This document shows positions 31,915 through 43,532 of a stretch of DNA of 64,000 nt, piece after piece (the first letter of the stretch is position 1; each line of letters starts with the position of its first letter). A program made the position numbers and the translations under genes. The notes under the pieces were generated by a model that was not told where the DNA came from, searched no databases, and saw only the letters and a program-made list of their open reading frames with translations. This stretch comes from Heligmosomoides polygyrus polygyrus (lineage: Eukaryota; Nematoda; Chromadorea; Rhabditida; Heligmosomidae), in the NCBI GenBank assembly GCA_947396885.1, contig CANDYH010000014.1, positions 1-64,000 of the forward strand. The letters are read 5' to 3'.

Positions 31915-33870
31915 ATCTAGAGCTCGTGTCTGAAAACGGGAGATTCTTCAGGTGTTCAGGTCTGATCCTGACGGAACCGGGTGCTGTAAGCTTCTTCACC
32001 GACGAGATGGCGTGTCGGATCTCTTAAGAGAGGACGTATCCATCCTGCGGAAGATGGCATGGTGGAAGGTGGGCGTGGCTATCGGAGAGATCGAAGTAGA
32101 AGTCGTGGATGACCTTCTCCGTGGTCCTTCTGGAAGAGGTGACGGTTCCCTCAGGATGTCGGAGAGCGGTCATCTTGGTATTGAAGTTGACGAAGCTCCG
32201 ACAGGCATTGCGGATGCTCAACCCTGCCTCTGCTGCTTCAGCCAACACTTCCCTCCTTCTCTCCTTGAGATCTTCCTTTATCGCCTCTCTGCATAGCTTC
32301 GCAAGCTCGGACGTCAGCGGGTAGTTGCCTGACGCTCGTGCTGCTCCACGCTGGCGTATCAGCTCGAGAGTTTCCGGAGACAGACGTCTCTTGGTGGTCT
32401 TCAAGCTCTCGGCTCCCTTAGCACTATCGCGGAGATGGTGCACGAAGAGGTCGTATTCCTCGTCGACGTTGTCCATGACGGTATCTTCCCAAAGGCCGGT
32501 AAGAGAGGTGTACATGTCCCAGTTGATGGTTGTTCTGGGACTCCTCTTCTTGAACTTCGCGGCCTTCTCTCCTTGACGCGAAAAGCGAAACCTCGCGCGA
32601 AGGAGGCGGTGGTCCGATCCCGTGTAGAACTTGGGGACAACGGAGACGTCGGTCAGGCAATACTTGCGATTGAAGATGATGTGGTCGATCTGGTTGTGGA
32701 ACTGGCCACCGGGGGATTCCCAGGTCCATCGTAGAGAGGGAGGCTTCTGGAACTGTGAGTTTCCATGGATGGTCTTGGTCGACGTGATAAACTCAGACAG
32801 CCTTTCACCTTGCTCGTTCCACTCCAAACCGTGGGTTCCGATGTGAAGTTCTTCCGGCGACCTTCGCGGTCCGATCTTGGCGTTGATGTCGCCGACGATC
32901 ACCTTGTAGAAGGTGTGATCTTCCTTATAGAACTTCTCCAGCTCCACGTAGAATGCTTCGACCTCCTCGTCGTCGTAGTCGGATGTTGGGGCATACGCGA
33001 CGAATACAGTCAAAGCTGGCACGGAGCCACATCGCTTCAGTCGCAGGCGTCCGATTCGGGTTGTCAGAGACTCGTACGAATCGATGTTCATGGCCAAGTG
33101 CGTGTTGACAAGGACACCAGCACCGCCTACTCCCCTGCTGTCGCATGTTCCGAGGAACAGTTCTTCTCCGGAGTCGTAGGCGGCGTGTAGGGGGTGGTGT
33201 CTTCTCGTCTCGGTCAGTCCGATGACGTCGTACTTGATCTTCCTGGCTTGCATCATCAGGTCCTCGACGGATGCTTCCGATGCAAGTGTGCGGGCTTTGT
33301 AAGTACAGATCGACATCCTAGTCCTTCTCAAATTGCGCAGCCTGGTTAGGCCCTGAGATTTTAGCAGCCTCTCCGTACTCGTCCTTCCCATCGCTGCAGA
33401 AATGGGGCTCTTTCGGGGTCAGGGGAATGAGCCCCTTTAGTGCTCACACGATAGCTAGTCAGGCTCGGTCGTGCGGGCGAAGAACTCTGGGCAGGCAGCC
33501 AGACTGCCCGAAGGGACGGGGCGAGACTTAAGGCGGCCTCGAATCGCCTTATATGTACTCCCAGTCTACCGAGTGCAAGCTTTTGGCGGGGCCGACACAG
33601 TTACAATCCGCACAGTCACGGACACATCCACGCACACTGTGCACGAACATGCCGCTCCCACGTACAAGGAACGCGTCGACCCAACACAGCAGGAGCAAGG
33701 AGCCCATTCCGTGCATCCCACCTGCGTCTCTGGGCAGTACACGGTCGCATTTGGTTCGTGTTTTGGTTCCCCTATCCACCACCCGGGGACGAACCACGTG
33801 GCCCTGCGACAAGCGCCCGAGATCCCTCTTAACAAGAGATCCCAAAGGCTCTCTTTTGAGGGAGATCCGT
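31915..33870 (-). mobile_element. RTE-type non-LTR retrotransposon, 3'-truncated
   Basis: Carries a 5' leader (about 33,870-33,395) and a complete apurinic-like endonuclease domain. A short frameshifted start of the reverse transcriptase follows (about 32,020-31,920, with blocks like TAPGS...RIRPE), and then it ends abruptly. RTE copies usually lose their 5' end, so loss of the 3' part suggests deletion after insertion or recombination. It lies in the same orientation as the host gene and inside its 9.3-kb intron. Confidence 0.88.
32024..33391 (-). CDS. RTE endonuclease domain ORF (455 aa, truncated polyprotein)
   Basis: A long intact frame starting [15 protein letters not shown]. The endonuclease/exonuclease/phosphatase fold is shown by ICTYKARTL near residue 28 (usually N-A-R-T), [14 protein letters not shown] (catalytic Glu), [11 protein letters not shown] (GDxNA) and [12 protein letters not shown] (SDH) near residue 265. 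The linker to the reverse transcriptase follows with [12 protein letters not shown] and [13 protein letters not shown]. Such ORFs are often annotated in databases as craniofacial development protein 2-like or endonuclease-reverse transcriptase. The ICTYKARTL block has Lys before ARTL where relatives I know have Asn, so activity is doubtful. The frame ends at a TAA-type stop just after the RT linker. Confidence 0.9.
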   Translation of the reverse strand: MGRTSTERLLKSQGLTRLRNLRRTRMSICTYKARTLASEASVEDLMMQARKIKYDVIGLTETRRHHPLHAAYDSGEELFLGTCDSRGVGGAGVLVNTHLAMNIDSYESLTTRIGRLRLKRCGSVPALTVFVAYAPTSDYDDEEVEAFYVELEKFYKEDHTFYKVIVGDINAKIGPRRSPEELHIGTHGLEWNEQGERLSEFITSTKTIHGNSQFQKPPSLRWTWESPGGQFHNQIDHIIFNRKYCLTDVSVVPKFYTGSDHRLLRARFRFSRQGEKAAKFKKRSPRTTINWDMYTSLTGLWEDTVMDNVDEEYDLFVHHLRDSAKGAESLKTTKRRLSPETLELIRQRGAARASGNYPLTSELAKLCREAIKEDLKERRREVLAEAAEAGLSIRNACRSFVNFNTKMTALRHPEGTVTSSRRTTEKVIHDFYFDLSDSHAHLPPCHLPQDGYVLS

Positions 33871-34051
33871 GGATGCTCTTATTACTACAAGGAAACTCCA
33901 CCACATCCTGCATACGAATTCATCTATCCCTCCAGCGCAAAGAAATCGGATCAACTGGCCACCATGAAGTAAGTGAGACCTACTGGTACGGTCAAGTATG
34001 CTGCTCCCAGTACCGGAGAGTCGAAAGTTTACACAAAGCAGTATACGCGAC

Positions 34052-34400
34052 TCACAGCTCGCACAAATGGATAAAACTCAAGAATTCGCTGGTAATTGAG
34101 CTGCATTCGTTTTTATTGTTCATAGCCGGATTTCGTTCGTGAATCCAAGCCTCGAGAGCCTTTCCGGTACCTATTTCGTCTTCATGATACAACATCATGC
34201 ATTTTTCATTGAAGTCGTCGACGGAGTGAGCTCCCCTTCGACACTTACCAAAAAGCGGCAGCAAGCTTTGTTTTCTCTTCCCAGCAAAGTGTTCCTTAAC
34301 GCAACTGTCTAGCACCTCCCAGTTTCCCCAATGTATAGATCACCGCAGGTCAAACACCCCAACTGACGCCTTTTTGTGCGGGCTACGCATACGGGCAAAT
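34052..34400 (-). pseudogene. GIY-YIG endonuclease, main copy
   Basis: C-terminal endonuclease of the Penelope-like element. The readable frame starts after the GIY-YIG motif (LDSCVKEHFAGKRKQ) and runs through GAHSVDDFNEKCMMLYHEDE to SITSEFLSFIHLCEL and stop. The preceding motif region lacks seven bases that the inverted copy retains, so the GIY part is out of frame. Confidence 0.8.
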
Positions 34401-34639
34401 CGCGTAGTCTTGCACTATGCTGGCACAGCCATATAACCGATTGCGAGCAAGCTGCCGTTTAATGTTGTCTCTTGGTATACTTACCAGCACAACATCCATG
34501 CCCAAGTCTGCTCGCATTAGACATTGCCGCATAGCTGCAGTGACACGTCCGAAATGAAAGGCAGTGTAAGTCAGATTTTGTTGCTAAGCGCGTTCATATT
34601 ATGCTCGCGTCGCGCTCTGTTTTCTCGCACTTCCTACCC

Positions 34640-35245
34640 GTTGAGCTTAGCAATTTTGCAGGCCAACGTACGTGACTCTTCGCGTTCATCCGTACACATC
34701 CTTGTTGCTATTCTAAACATCTTACGAAGCACAGCACGTTTCACAGCAGAAGGATGAGCCGACTTGGCGCGGATGATGATATTCTTTGAGCGGCCATTGC
34801 GGTACCATCTCACACTGTATTGACCGTTAGAGACCCTGATTCGTGTATTCAAAAGGGTAGCCAGCTTTCGTATTGCAGTTCTCGCGTGAACTATATGTTC
34901 TGTGATAATGTGTTACGAATTTTAAACAGCACATCTATTTCGGATTGAGTTGTTGTTACGATCCAACAATCGTCGATGTATCGACAATACATTATGGGTA
35001 GACGTTCTAGCACCGGTCGTTCAATTCTGCCCATGAAGCAAATTGCTAGAGGCGGTGCTAAACGCTGTTCCGTGGCAAGTCCCCTTAGTTGAGAGAAGTA
35101 ATTAGACCATTTGTATGTGCGACTTTCTCAAACCAAACGTGATAATATCACTTTCGTACTTGTCAAGCATTTCGGAGAGTGCTTGTAGAGCGGCAGTTTT
35201 ATCGACGTTGGTGTATAAAGCAGTCACATCAAGTGATTCAACTAC
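34640..35245 (-). pseudogene. Penelope-like reverse transcriptase remnant
   Basis: Read on the minus strand, SLDVTALYTNVDKTAAL is the palm A block (DxxxLYTNV) typical of Penelope-like and telomerase-type RTs. In shifted frames follow LAPPLAICFMGRIERP and MYCRYIDDCWIV, the YIDD catalytic block. Then comes the thumb/linker (IRVSNGQYSVRWYRNGRSKN, AHPSAVKRAVLRKMFR). Several stops and frameshifts interrupt it. Confidence 0.85.
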
Positions 35246-35520
35246 GCAACCCGGTTGAAATCTGCACGCGTTCAAACGTTCCAGTAACTTTTGTTTTCCA
35301 AGCGTGAATATACAAACTTGAGAGGTTCACCAACGATCTTGCATCATGATCTTGATGTAGCAACAAACAATGTCTAATGCGAACAGGCTTGAGTATGGAT
35401 GTTGTGCTGGTAAGTATACCAAGAGACAACATTAAATGGCAGCTTGTTCGCAGTCGGTTATATGGCCGTGTCTGCATAGTGCAAGATTGCGCGATTTGCC
35501 CGTATGCGTATGCCCGCACA

Positions 35521-35826
35521 AAAAGGCGTCATCTATCAGTTGGAGTGTTTGACCTGCGGTGATCTATACATTGGGGAAACTGGGAGGTGCTAGACACTTG
35601 CGTTAAGAAACACCTTGCTGGGAAGAGAAAACGAAGCTTGCTGCCGCTTCTTGGTAAGCATCGAAGGGGAGCTCACTCCGTCGACGACTTCAATGTAAAA
35701 TGCACGGTGTTGTATCATGAAGGCGAAATCGGTACCAGAGAGGCTTTCAAGGCCTTCTGGATTCACGAACAAAATTCGGCCATAAACAATAGAAACGAAT
35801 GCACTTCATTACCTGCAAATTCTTAA
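35521..35826 (+). pseudogene. GIY-YIG endonuclease, inverted copy
   Basis: The plus-strand frame reads VIYQLECLTCGDLYIGETGR, with the I-Y and YIG halves of the GIY-YIG motif and a Cys pair, then shifts frame and continues LDTCVKKHLAGKRKRSLLPL, GAHSVDDFNVKCTVLYHEGE and FWIHEQNSAINNRNEC. It is the mirror image of 34,052-34,400 and is less complete at its C-terminus. Confidence 0.8.
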
Positions 35827-36014
35827 GTTTTATCCATCTGTGCGAGCTGTGCTACTGCTTTGTGCAAATTTTCGACTCTCCGGTATTGGGAGCAGTATCC
35901 TTGACCGTACCAGAAGGTCTCACTTACTCCATCGTGGCCAGTTGATCCGGTTTCTTTGCGTTGGAGGGATAGGTGGGTTCGTATGCAAGATGTGGTGGGG
36001 TTCCCTAGTACTGC

Positions 36015-37535
36015 TAGGAAGGTGGTAAAGAGGTGGACGCGATGTTTTTGATCCAATAAACTTCACAGAGTCAAAAGCATTTCGAGCTTCTTTCAGGCCT
36101 TAAGAAAGACGGGTTCGTCAAAGCGTCGGTCGCAATAAAGATTTTACACCAAACCGGTTGGCAAAAAGGATTCTAAAAATTTATGTCTAATATGCCCAGG
36201 TTTCAAGAACGTCGAACTTGGAGATTATTCTTCCTCAAAAAAATATAACAGCAAAAGATCTCTGCATATGCAACATTAAATGAATTATTATTAATACTTC
36301 TGAAATATCACTGGTACGAAACATCGAAGTTTATCCAAATCCCTTTTCCGTAAAGCACTGTTAGCAACCTGAGATTATTTGGCTTCTAAAACTAACTCAA
36401 AATTGATGCTTCAAACTAGGTAATAATTATGGAGATGCATTATCTTCCGGTCTAGGATATTGTTTCTTTATCCAAAAACTATTAACCCCTTACATCCAGC
36501 GCTAGATTGTAAGGAAGTACGTCGTTCCTAGATAGTCTTGAACAGAAACAGAAGCTTAACATCAGGTAGCTGTAAAACTCTAAGACCGTAGTCTCAGTTG
36601 CAGCGAATGACTTGAGTGGTCAACCACGGCTCCACGCCTCCCACGAGACCTCACACAGTTTGGTCCAAGAAACGTCTTTCTTGAAAGGCACATGCAATTC
36701 CTGGGTTGTTCATGATGTACTAGCATTAATCCAAAATTTCATGTGCAAATTTTCGGTACGTACAAGGATACTGCATGCATATCAAAAGAACATCGCAGTG
36801 CACTTGTTGAGTAAAGGAACGATTTCTGTGAAGACGTCTGCTTCCGTGTACTTTGATTCAAATGTCTTGTAAACGTGCATTTTATGGCTTCTCGAGTACT
36901 TTGGAGCATGACTCTCGACTAGCGAGCTAGCCCACGTCCTAGCACCAACTGTCAACTTTTCTTGCAGTGGTAATCTGAGCCCTGCTCCTAGCCATAGGAA
37001 TTCGTATGTCACACCGTTCCCACATAAGGACGGTAACAACACTTCTGAAAGCAGCCATAAAAGTGGCGATAAATAATTACTTTACTTCTTCTGCTTTCGG
37101 TTCGGGAACAATTTGAATGTTTTTTAGTGAATAGCCAGTGCAGTACAATCAACGATGACTCTTGTGTCACATTTTCCGTTTCCCCTTCCCTTCTAAAAAA
37201 GCAGAGCACGAAATACGGATCAGAAGGCTTTAGAGCGGCAGAAATCCATAATTGAAGCATGAAAACAGAAATTCCACACATCGTTGATAACTAACGTTCA
37301 TACATACATTATCGTCCTGGCAGAGGTTTGACGCGCTTCCTGAGCAACAACGCGACAACAATATGCCCTCATCCATTCGAGATGCATTTTTTTTTCGAGT
37401 AGGTGAAGTAGTTCCCATATTCATTCCTCTACCTTCCGGTATTCCGTCGCTTTCACCCCTCTCTGCCTTTTGCTAACAAAAGCCTGCGTGATTTCTGAAG
37501 CAATCTACTGCAACACTTTTCTAACAAATTTATAC
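36015..37535. other. intron sequence, nothing recognised
   Basis: End of the 9.3-kb intron of the minus-strand host gene. Short frames only. A run of T (37,388-37,396) and scattered AT-rich stretches. No exon with two good splice sites was found. Confidence 0.4.
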
Positions 37536-37618
37536 CTGTCATTTGCGAAACCGAACGAGAGAAAGATAGTATCGCATCGTCGTCGGCTTTCGTTGAAGTC
37601 TTTGGGGGTGATTCGTCG
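37536..37618 (-). CDS. Ser-rich exon of coiled-coil gene
   Basis: Between acceptor TTCTTTAAG and donor ACAG|GTATAA. It encodes DESPPKTSTKADDDAILSFS and then RSVSQMT. It enters with one base of a Ser codon split with the upstream exon (AG|C) and leaves with a single G that completes Asp (G|AT) at 28,236. Intron to the upstream exon is 54 nt (37,619-37,672). Probably disordered, and serines beside acidic residues suggest possible phosphorylation (inference). Confidence 0.75.
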
Positions 37619-37672
37619 CTTAAAGAATAAAATGTGCCAAGAGTGCAGACACTGGCCAAAATTGGCAGTCAC

Positions 37673-37781
37673 CTAGCAGGAGAGTCCGACTTGGAGGCGT
37701 CGTGATCGCAATTCAGTAAGGGCACTTGGATCGAGCTAGGTGGTGACGGTGATGCTGACATGGAGATATCGGTACGGCTTC
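37673..37781 (-). CDS. Ser/Pro-rich exon of coiled-coil gene
   Basis: Between acceptor GGCTTAAG and donor CTAG|GTGACT. It encodes SRTDISMSASPSPPSSIQVP and then LLNCDHDASKSDSPA. It enters after a single G of a split Gly codon (G|GA), matching the donor at 37,842, and leaves as AG of Ser. Introns on both sides are 54 and 60 nt, the usual short class for nematodes. Confidence 0.75.
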
Positions 37782-37841
37782 CTTAAGCCGATTAGTTTAG
37801 TTTGTGCTTCTCCAGAACAGGCGAAGGCATAGAAAATGAAC

Positions 37842-37967
37842 CTCCCACAGTGCTGTTGGAAAGAGTTCGGTCACGTAGAATCACCTCGAACTCGCTGGTA
37901 GTAGTGCTGTCAAGAGATGCTCGACGAGAGCGTGATGCTACGGAGTCGCCTTCCATTGACGCCTCAC
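37842..37967 (-). CDS. first visible exon of coiled-coil gene
   Basis: Between acceptor CTCGTTCTAG and donor GGAG|GTTCAT. It encodes EASMEGDSVASRSRRASLD followed by STTTSEFEVILRDRTLSNS. The RRAS pattern is a basophilic-kinase type site (inference). It opens with two bases of a split codon, so at least one more exon must lie upstream; none could be identified between 37,968 and 38,800. Reading through the donor reaches a stop after 18 codons, so the exon could also be terminal if the donor is not used. Family not recognised: a Ser-rich segment followed by a long coiled coil is found in golgins and related tethers (a TMF-type golgin is one idea), but no diagnostic motif was seen. Confidence 0.7.
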
Positions 37968-38806
37968 CTAGAACGAGAATTGTGGTGGAATTGGCGAGGA
38001 AAAACGTCAGGGCGACTGGAGAGAGTTTAGCAACATGCGCTGGGAACCTTTGTATTTCTGCAAACATCATTCCGTGAACGTGGAGACATAATCGAAAGCT
38101 GAAGGAGACTTTAGAACGGATTTGAAGGATGCATGTCCTTTCGTGAAAACTAGGACACAGCTCTTATGCTGCTGAAACAATTCTCGGATCGAATCTTGCA
38201 CCAGAATTAGGACTGCAGATAAGAGTCAGCTTTAACTGAATCGCTTTCGGGAGGACTAACTTTTTACTTCTTACTGTTAATGAAATTGTAGAGGTCCTCG
38301 AACGGCGTATTGAAGCAACACCTACACGTCGTGTCGATGTACGGCTGATCGTCCTCTCCTCTCCCAGCCAGTTGCAATTCAACGCTCCAACACACTGAAA
38401 GCCTTGGTTAGCCTGGACCAGGCTCAAGCGTGGGGTGCGAGCATCGCAGGGGAGTCGCACTTTGGTTCAAGTTGGAGTGGGGGAGGGGTCGCACTTCGAT
38501 TTGATCCCTAAGACAAAAATCCTCGGAGGGATCGTCCTTTTGCAAGTGTTGTAAGCGGAGGTCTGTAATTAATTAATTTATTATTATTCAATTATAAATT
38601 TTTGATGCAATAAATCAATTAAACAAAGTTTTTAGGCATGACAGCAACATGGCAACACCCTGAACACCGCTTCTTCTACGGAAAGCAGACGACACTTGGA
38701 TTTGTAGAGTTATTGCATTAGATAATAAACTTTTAGGCATTTTTCAAAACAACTGAAATGGACCGATTGCAGCTCAGGTTTCGCAGTGACGCCGCGATAC
38801 ATTTTT
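37968..38806. other. nothing recognised except one repeat end
   Basis: At 38,417-38,444 CTGGACCAGGCTCAAGCGTGGGG resembles both ends of the element at 39,799-42,334. The rest (including AT-rich 38,560-38,640) shows no gene. Confidence 0.4.
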
Positions 38807-39798
38807 AGTTGAGAGATGTAACATCCGAAGCTGAAAATGGATCTTACCGAAATACAACCTTCAATTTGTAGCAGGAGAAAAATCAGCCCTCTCCTCAGCA
38901 ACCTTTCATCCGATCAGGTGGAGTGATTTTCCTATATTGGATTTTTCTAAAAAATAAAATATTTCCTGAACAAGGCTACCACCGGAGCTGATACTGCAGT
39001 CCACAACAGCGCAGCTTTTACTTAGCACTTATTCAAGAAATCAAATCATTCCTAAGCGATCTTCTTCGCTATCAGGTGAGGTCATGCTCAAATTTTTTCT
39101 TTTTTTTTCAAAAATAAGGATTTTTTACCTGAACGGGACCATGTTTAGAGCTGAGATGTAGCTTTAGAAAACGATAATTTCTACTGAATATATATTCCAA
39201 AATCAAGTCTTTCCCAAGCGATCTTCCTCGTCATCAAGTGGGGTCATGCTCATCTTTTTCAAAAATAAGGATTTTTCTACCTGAACGCAACGATGTCTAG
39301 AGCTGAGATGATGCTTTACAAAAGCCCAACCTTTGGTTAATAGATAATAAAAATGCAGCTTATCTGGAGCTATTTTCGGTGAGATCAAGTAAGATGGGTC
39401 ACTGGTCGATCGCTCGTCGATGTGATTGGAAGGTGCTATACTTGTTCTTTGTTCAACCGATCATAACTCTCATTTTAACAGCTGTGCAAATGTGGGGACA
39501 TTCAGAAAGCTAGAAGAAATTCTCTACCTTCTGGATGCAAAATCAAATTTCGAGAAAGGCATCTTCATGCGCGGCGGGGCTGCGATTTCTCTGCGATGTT
39601 TGCGGAAATGTTTGCCGAAAATCGCAGCCCCCGCGCTGCGCATGGAGGTGTTTTTTTTAAACGATGCCGTGATTTTCAGAAGGTTACAGGGCAAAGGACA
39701 ACCATGACTCACGTTTTCGCCGAATCGTCGCGCCGTCGATACCCTCCTGATTAGAGATTCTCTTCGCATAGCCCCTACATCTCTTCTCGCCCGCGCTA

Positions 39799-42334
39799 GT
39801 CCAGACCAGGGTCAAGCGTGGGGTTCGATTTTTGCCGAAAATTTACGACCCCCCCCCCTCCCAGAGTGGGTCTGGTACGACCCCCTCCCCTTGTGTAAAC
39901 CACCGTTTTATTTCCTATCCGCATCGAATTTTTTAAATTTTTTATGCGGTTTTTGTACCGTTTAATAGGTCCTTCTTTCCAGGTGCAGCATCGACTGTGT
40001 CAGATTAGTTCAAGAAAGAGTGTTACTAAGTAACTGTTTAACTTAGTAATTTGTTAGAAAAAACGCTGATAAAGGTTTTGTGTATGTAATCTTTTGATAA
40101 TAATATTTTGTTTGTTTACAGTTGAAAGTAAAGCACTTTTGAGAGCAGTTGTCAAATTAATCACAACGAGTTCAACTTTTCAAGCTTTCCGAGCATCTCG
40201 TGGACACGGCACATTTTTGTACGTGAGGAAGCAACATCTGCATTCGAAATTGTACTCTGTACAATGCCGAGTGTTAATTTCTAAAGTTGACTTGAGTGCT
40301 TTGTCAACATTTTTTTTTTAGTTACTCGGAAGCGATGAAGGAACGGCAACCGTAGGATGGATTTTCCAGGAATGCCTACGAAGGCGTGGAATCTCTCATT
40401 CGTTCCGCAAAGTTGTAAAAATTAATATAAAAATGTTTCAAATAAAGATTGTATTACTTGTTAAAAATAAAGATTTTCTGCACCCAGATTTGGAGTCAAT
40501 GAGAAGTTTCCATTTTTCAGTTTTTTTTTCAGGAAGTCACGGACGCGACAGTTTCTGCCTGATCGAGCGACATCTACGTCCTAAATTGCCGCCTATAAAA
40601 TTTGAATTGTCAATTGCTAAGAAAAAATAAGTGCTTTTCCTACAAGATTTTTGGAAGCACTCTTCGAAGCGATGACCGAATGGCAACCGGAGGATGAACT
40701 TGTCGCGGAACTAATTTTCTCTCTTCTGCAGGAAACAGCATCAGAAAGTGGAGTTGTACGCAACAAAGTTTTAATCCACAGTTTGACAACGGTAATAAAA
40801 CCTGTTTTTCTGAAAGGATCCACTGTATGAACAGACGCTCCGATTTGCATGATTTGTCGAAATTTTTCGACACCGTTAATTACATGGAGGCCGCTATTTT
40901 TACAGCCTGCTTTTTAAAGCGTAGAACCCACACTTCTTATTGTTTTAAAAGCTTTGTGAATTTTTCAGAGATGTCGCACAATCTCCGAAATATGGTAGGT
41001 TACGTGGAGCCATTGCGTTCTCCGACATCACCGACTGCCACTGAAGGATGGACTTCTCGCGGCAAAAAATTTCTACCTTCTGGAGGAAGAGCATCAGAGA
41101 GTGAAAACTGTGCCATCTTAGAGTTCAAGATGTGATTAATATACAATCAAAAACTAAGATTCTTCGCAGTGATCTCCGATATGATCAGGGAAGATCGATT
41201 TGCAAATTCTCATGTTTCATGAAAAATAATTTTTTACCTGAACCAGATCACGCACGCAGTTGAAATCTTGAAACAAAAATTAACAGGTCTTGTTCAATGC
41301 ACAGCGCAAAAATCATGGTTTTCTGAAACGAATAAATTGGATCGACCACTGGTCGATATGGCACCGACGTCATGGGAGCGACGAAATTCGACGTTCACAA
41401 AAATGACTATAACTCGGTAAGTTTCCACAATTTGAAAAAGCCAAAGGATTTTTAGAAACCAGAAGAAAAGAGCCTTTACATAGTATGAAAATCTGTTTTC
41501 AAGAAGTAGATCTTCATACGGGGCTGAGGCCTTCGATTTTTGGGCGAAAAAAAATTGAAGTGATTTTGTATAAATAATTATATCCCGGTAAATTTTTCAA
41601 ACTTTAAAAGATTTAATAGCTTTTTGAAAACGAGACAAAAAGCGCTTTCAAACCATGTAGGAATTAGTTTTCAACAGGGAGGTCTTCATAGCGGGCGGGT
41701 GGGGTTCGAATTCTGGTCCATTGTTGCAAAAGTACGTGCCAAAAATCGAACCCCCCTCGCCCCGTATGAAGATCCCTTTTTTGAAAACTGGTTTCTATAT
41801 GGTTAGAAAGCACCTTCCCCTATTTTTCAAAAAGCAATTGGGATTTGGGAATTTCGAAAAAAGAACCTAGTTATGAAGAGAGAAAATTAGTTCCGTGACA
41901 AGTCCATCCTCCGGTTGCCATTCGGTCATCGCTTCGAAGAGTGCTTCCAAAAATCTTGTAGGAAAAGCACTTATTTTTTCTTAGCAATTGACAATTCAAA
42001 TTTTATAGACGGCAATTTAGAACTTCTCATTGACTCCAAATCTAGGTGCAGAAAATCTTTATTTTTAACAAGTAATAACAATCTTTATTTGAAACATTTT
42101 TATATTAATTTTTACAACTTTGCGGGACGAATGAGAGACTCCACGCCTTCGTGGGCATTCCTGGAAAAAGCAAAACAAAAAAAATTACGAATTAAAAACA
42201 TCACCTAAAAACCTGAAGAATAAGAGAGAATCCTCTGCCAAAACCGGAAGAGCACGACCCCCCCCCCCTCCAGACGAGGCCACAGTACGACCCCTCCTTC
42301 GATTTCCGAACCTCAAGCTTGACCCTGGTCCAGA
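39799..42334. mobile_element. nested inverted-repeat element
   Basis: The left end GTCCAGACCAGGGTCAAGCG and right end complement GCTTGACCCTGGTCCAGAC are near-perfect inverted repeats. Both are followed inward by C- or G-rich runs (ACGACCCCCCCCCCTCC). Inner arms 40,340-40,730 and 41,880-42,175 are also inverted copies (GAAGCGATGACCGAATGGCA against its complement; CAAATAAAGATTGTATTACT against its complement). No recognised gene. Frames inside are short and AT-rich. Confidence 0.7.
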
Positions 42335-43430
42335 CAGCGGAACACCTCGACGATGGAGCACCCCCTAGCCCTGGTCAGTGCACTTCATTACCACTCATTT
42401 CTCAAGGGAGGGGTGTTTCCTGGAGAAACTGTACTATCAGCATCACCGATAAGATGAGATTTCCACCATTTCTGGCACAAGTTGGGTGGAAAATATCGCG
42501 TAGAGGCAATGCCATGTTAGTCGACAACAAGATTTGCTAGTACATGAGACGGATGCCTTTTGCGTTGCGCTATGTACTGGGTAGAACACAACAGTATTAA
42601 ATTGGTTGTTCATGGTTACAAGCGACGTTTCGTGCAACTGGAAGATACTATATGGCTTGCTTTACATGCATGATTGAGATTTTATGCCCTCTTTTCCACA
42701 GCACATGACTTAAAGAGCTTCAAGCTTCAAGAATCAACTAACGCAAAACATCTTTGGTGACAATTTTTGTCCTGAACGTGAAGAGCTGCGTTCACGGCGG
42801 GGGTGGTGCTTCCTCCGCTCCCTTGTCAGGTGAGTTCCTTTCATCAGCTCTTGTGCCAAGGGCTCTACCGGGATGCTGGCTGAGTTGGCTGGCTATGCTT
42901 GAGACTAGAGAAAGTAAGAGGTTACAAAGACACCGAAGTGTGTTATCGCCACTTTCTGATCGACATATGGGGCGGATCTGTCCACACGCATTAATGCTCT
43001 GCTGAAGGGAGACGAATAATAAGGGAGATTTGAGGATGGACCGCTTGTACACTCTCAATACTTGGAATCATCATATCTATTCCCGTAGAAGGTATCAGCT
43101 TCGGCACACCTTGGTTGTGACTTACGGAAGTCCTATTCTTCTGGAACATTCCCTTCTCTCTGAAATTCAGTATCCGCAACGGTCGAATGGCCCTAGAGGC
43201 GCAGGCGACGAGCGTACCTCTCACCTGAGCGCTGAGTCAGCTCGTTCAGTCAGAGCGCAGCAGGAGTGTCTATTCTCTGCGCTCTCGACATCCCGCTGCT
43301 TTAGTTGACCTTTGCCCGTAGGCGTCTTCAGAAAGTGCATTTCCTCAGTCTTGTGGATGCAGCCCGCATTTGCACATCTCTCAAAAGTAAGTGAGTTATG
43401 ATCGTTTAATTGCGTAAGACCACTCCTTCC

Positions 43431-43532
43431 TGAGAGGTCGCAGATTGCAGATACCCGCACATAAGCTATCATAACTCTCTCTGAGAGGTCGCAGATTGCA
43501 GATACCCGCACATAAACTATCATAACTCTCTC
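43431..43532. repeat. 51-bp tandem duplication
   Basis: Two nearly identical 51-bp units starting TGAGAGGTCGCAGATTGCAG (43,431 and 43,482), each ending in ATCATAACTCTCT. The stretch 42,340-43,380 beside it has no recognised gene. Confidence 0.85.

Larger units (their letters stand above)
33886..36012 (-). mobile_element. Penelope-like element with inverted 5' copy
   Basis: The minus strand carries a degraded Penelope-type reverse transcriptase (35,240-34,640) followed by a GIY-YIG endonuclease and 3' tail (34,400-33,886). On the other side, 35,340-36,012 is an inverted copy of the tail and endonuclease region (33,886-34,570), so the element has inverted termini of about 670 bp around a centre near 34,955. 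Penelope-like elements are known for direct and inverted terminal duplications. Both copies share a one-base loss just after the ETGR motif, so the duplication copied an already damaged end. Confidence 0.85.

Noticed and set aside
38161..38460. 98-codon minus-strand frame as a further 5' exon of the host gene
   Set aside because: It overlaps a repeat end (GGACCAGGCTCAAGCGTGGGG), and splice sites agreeing with the 37,967 acceptor phase were not found.
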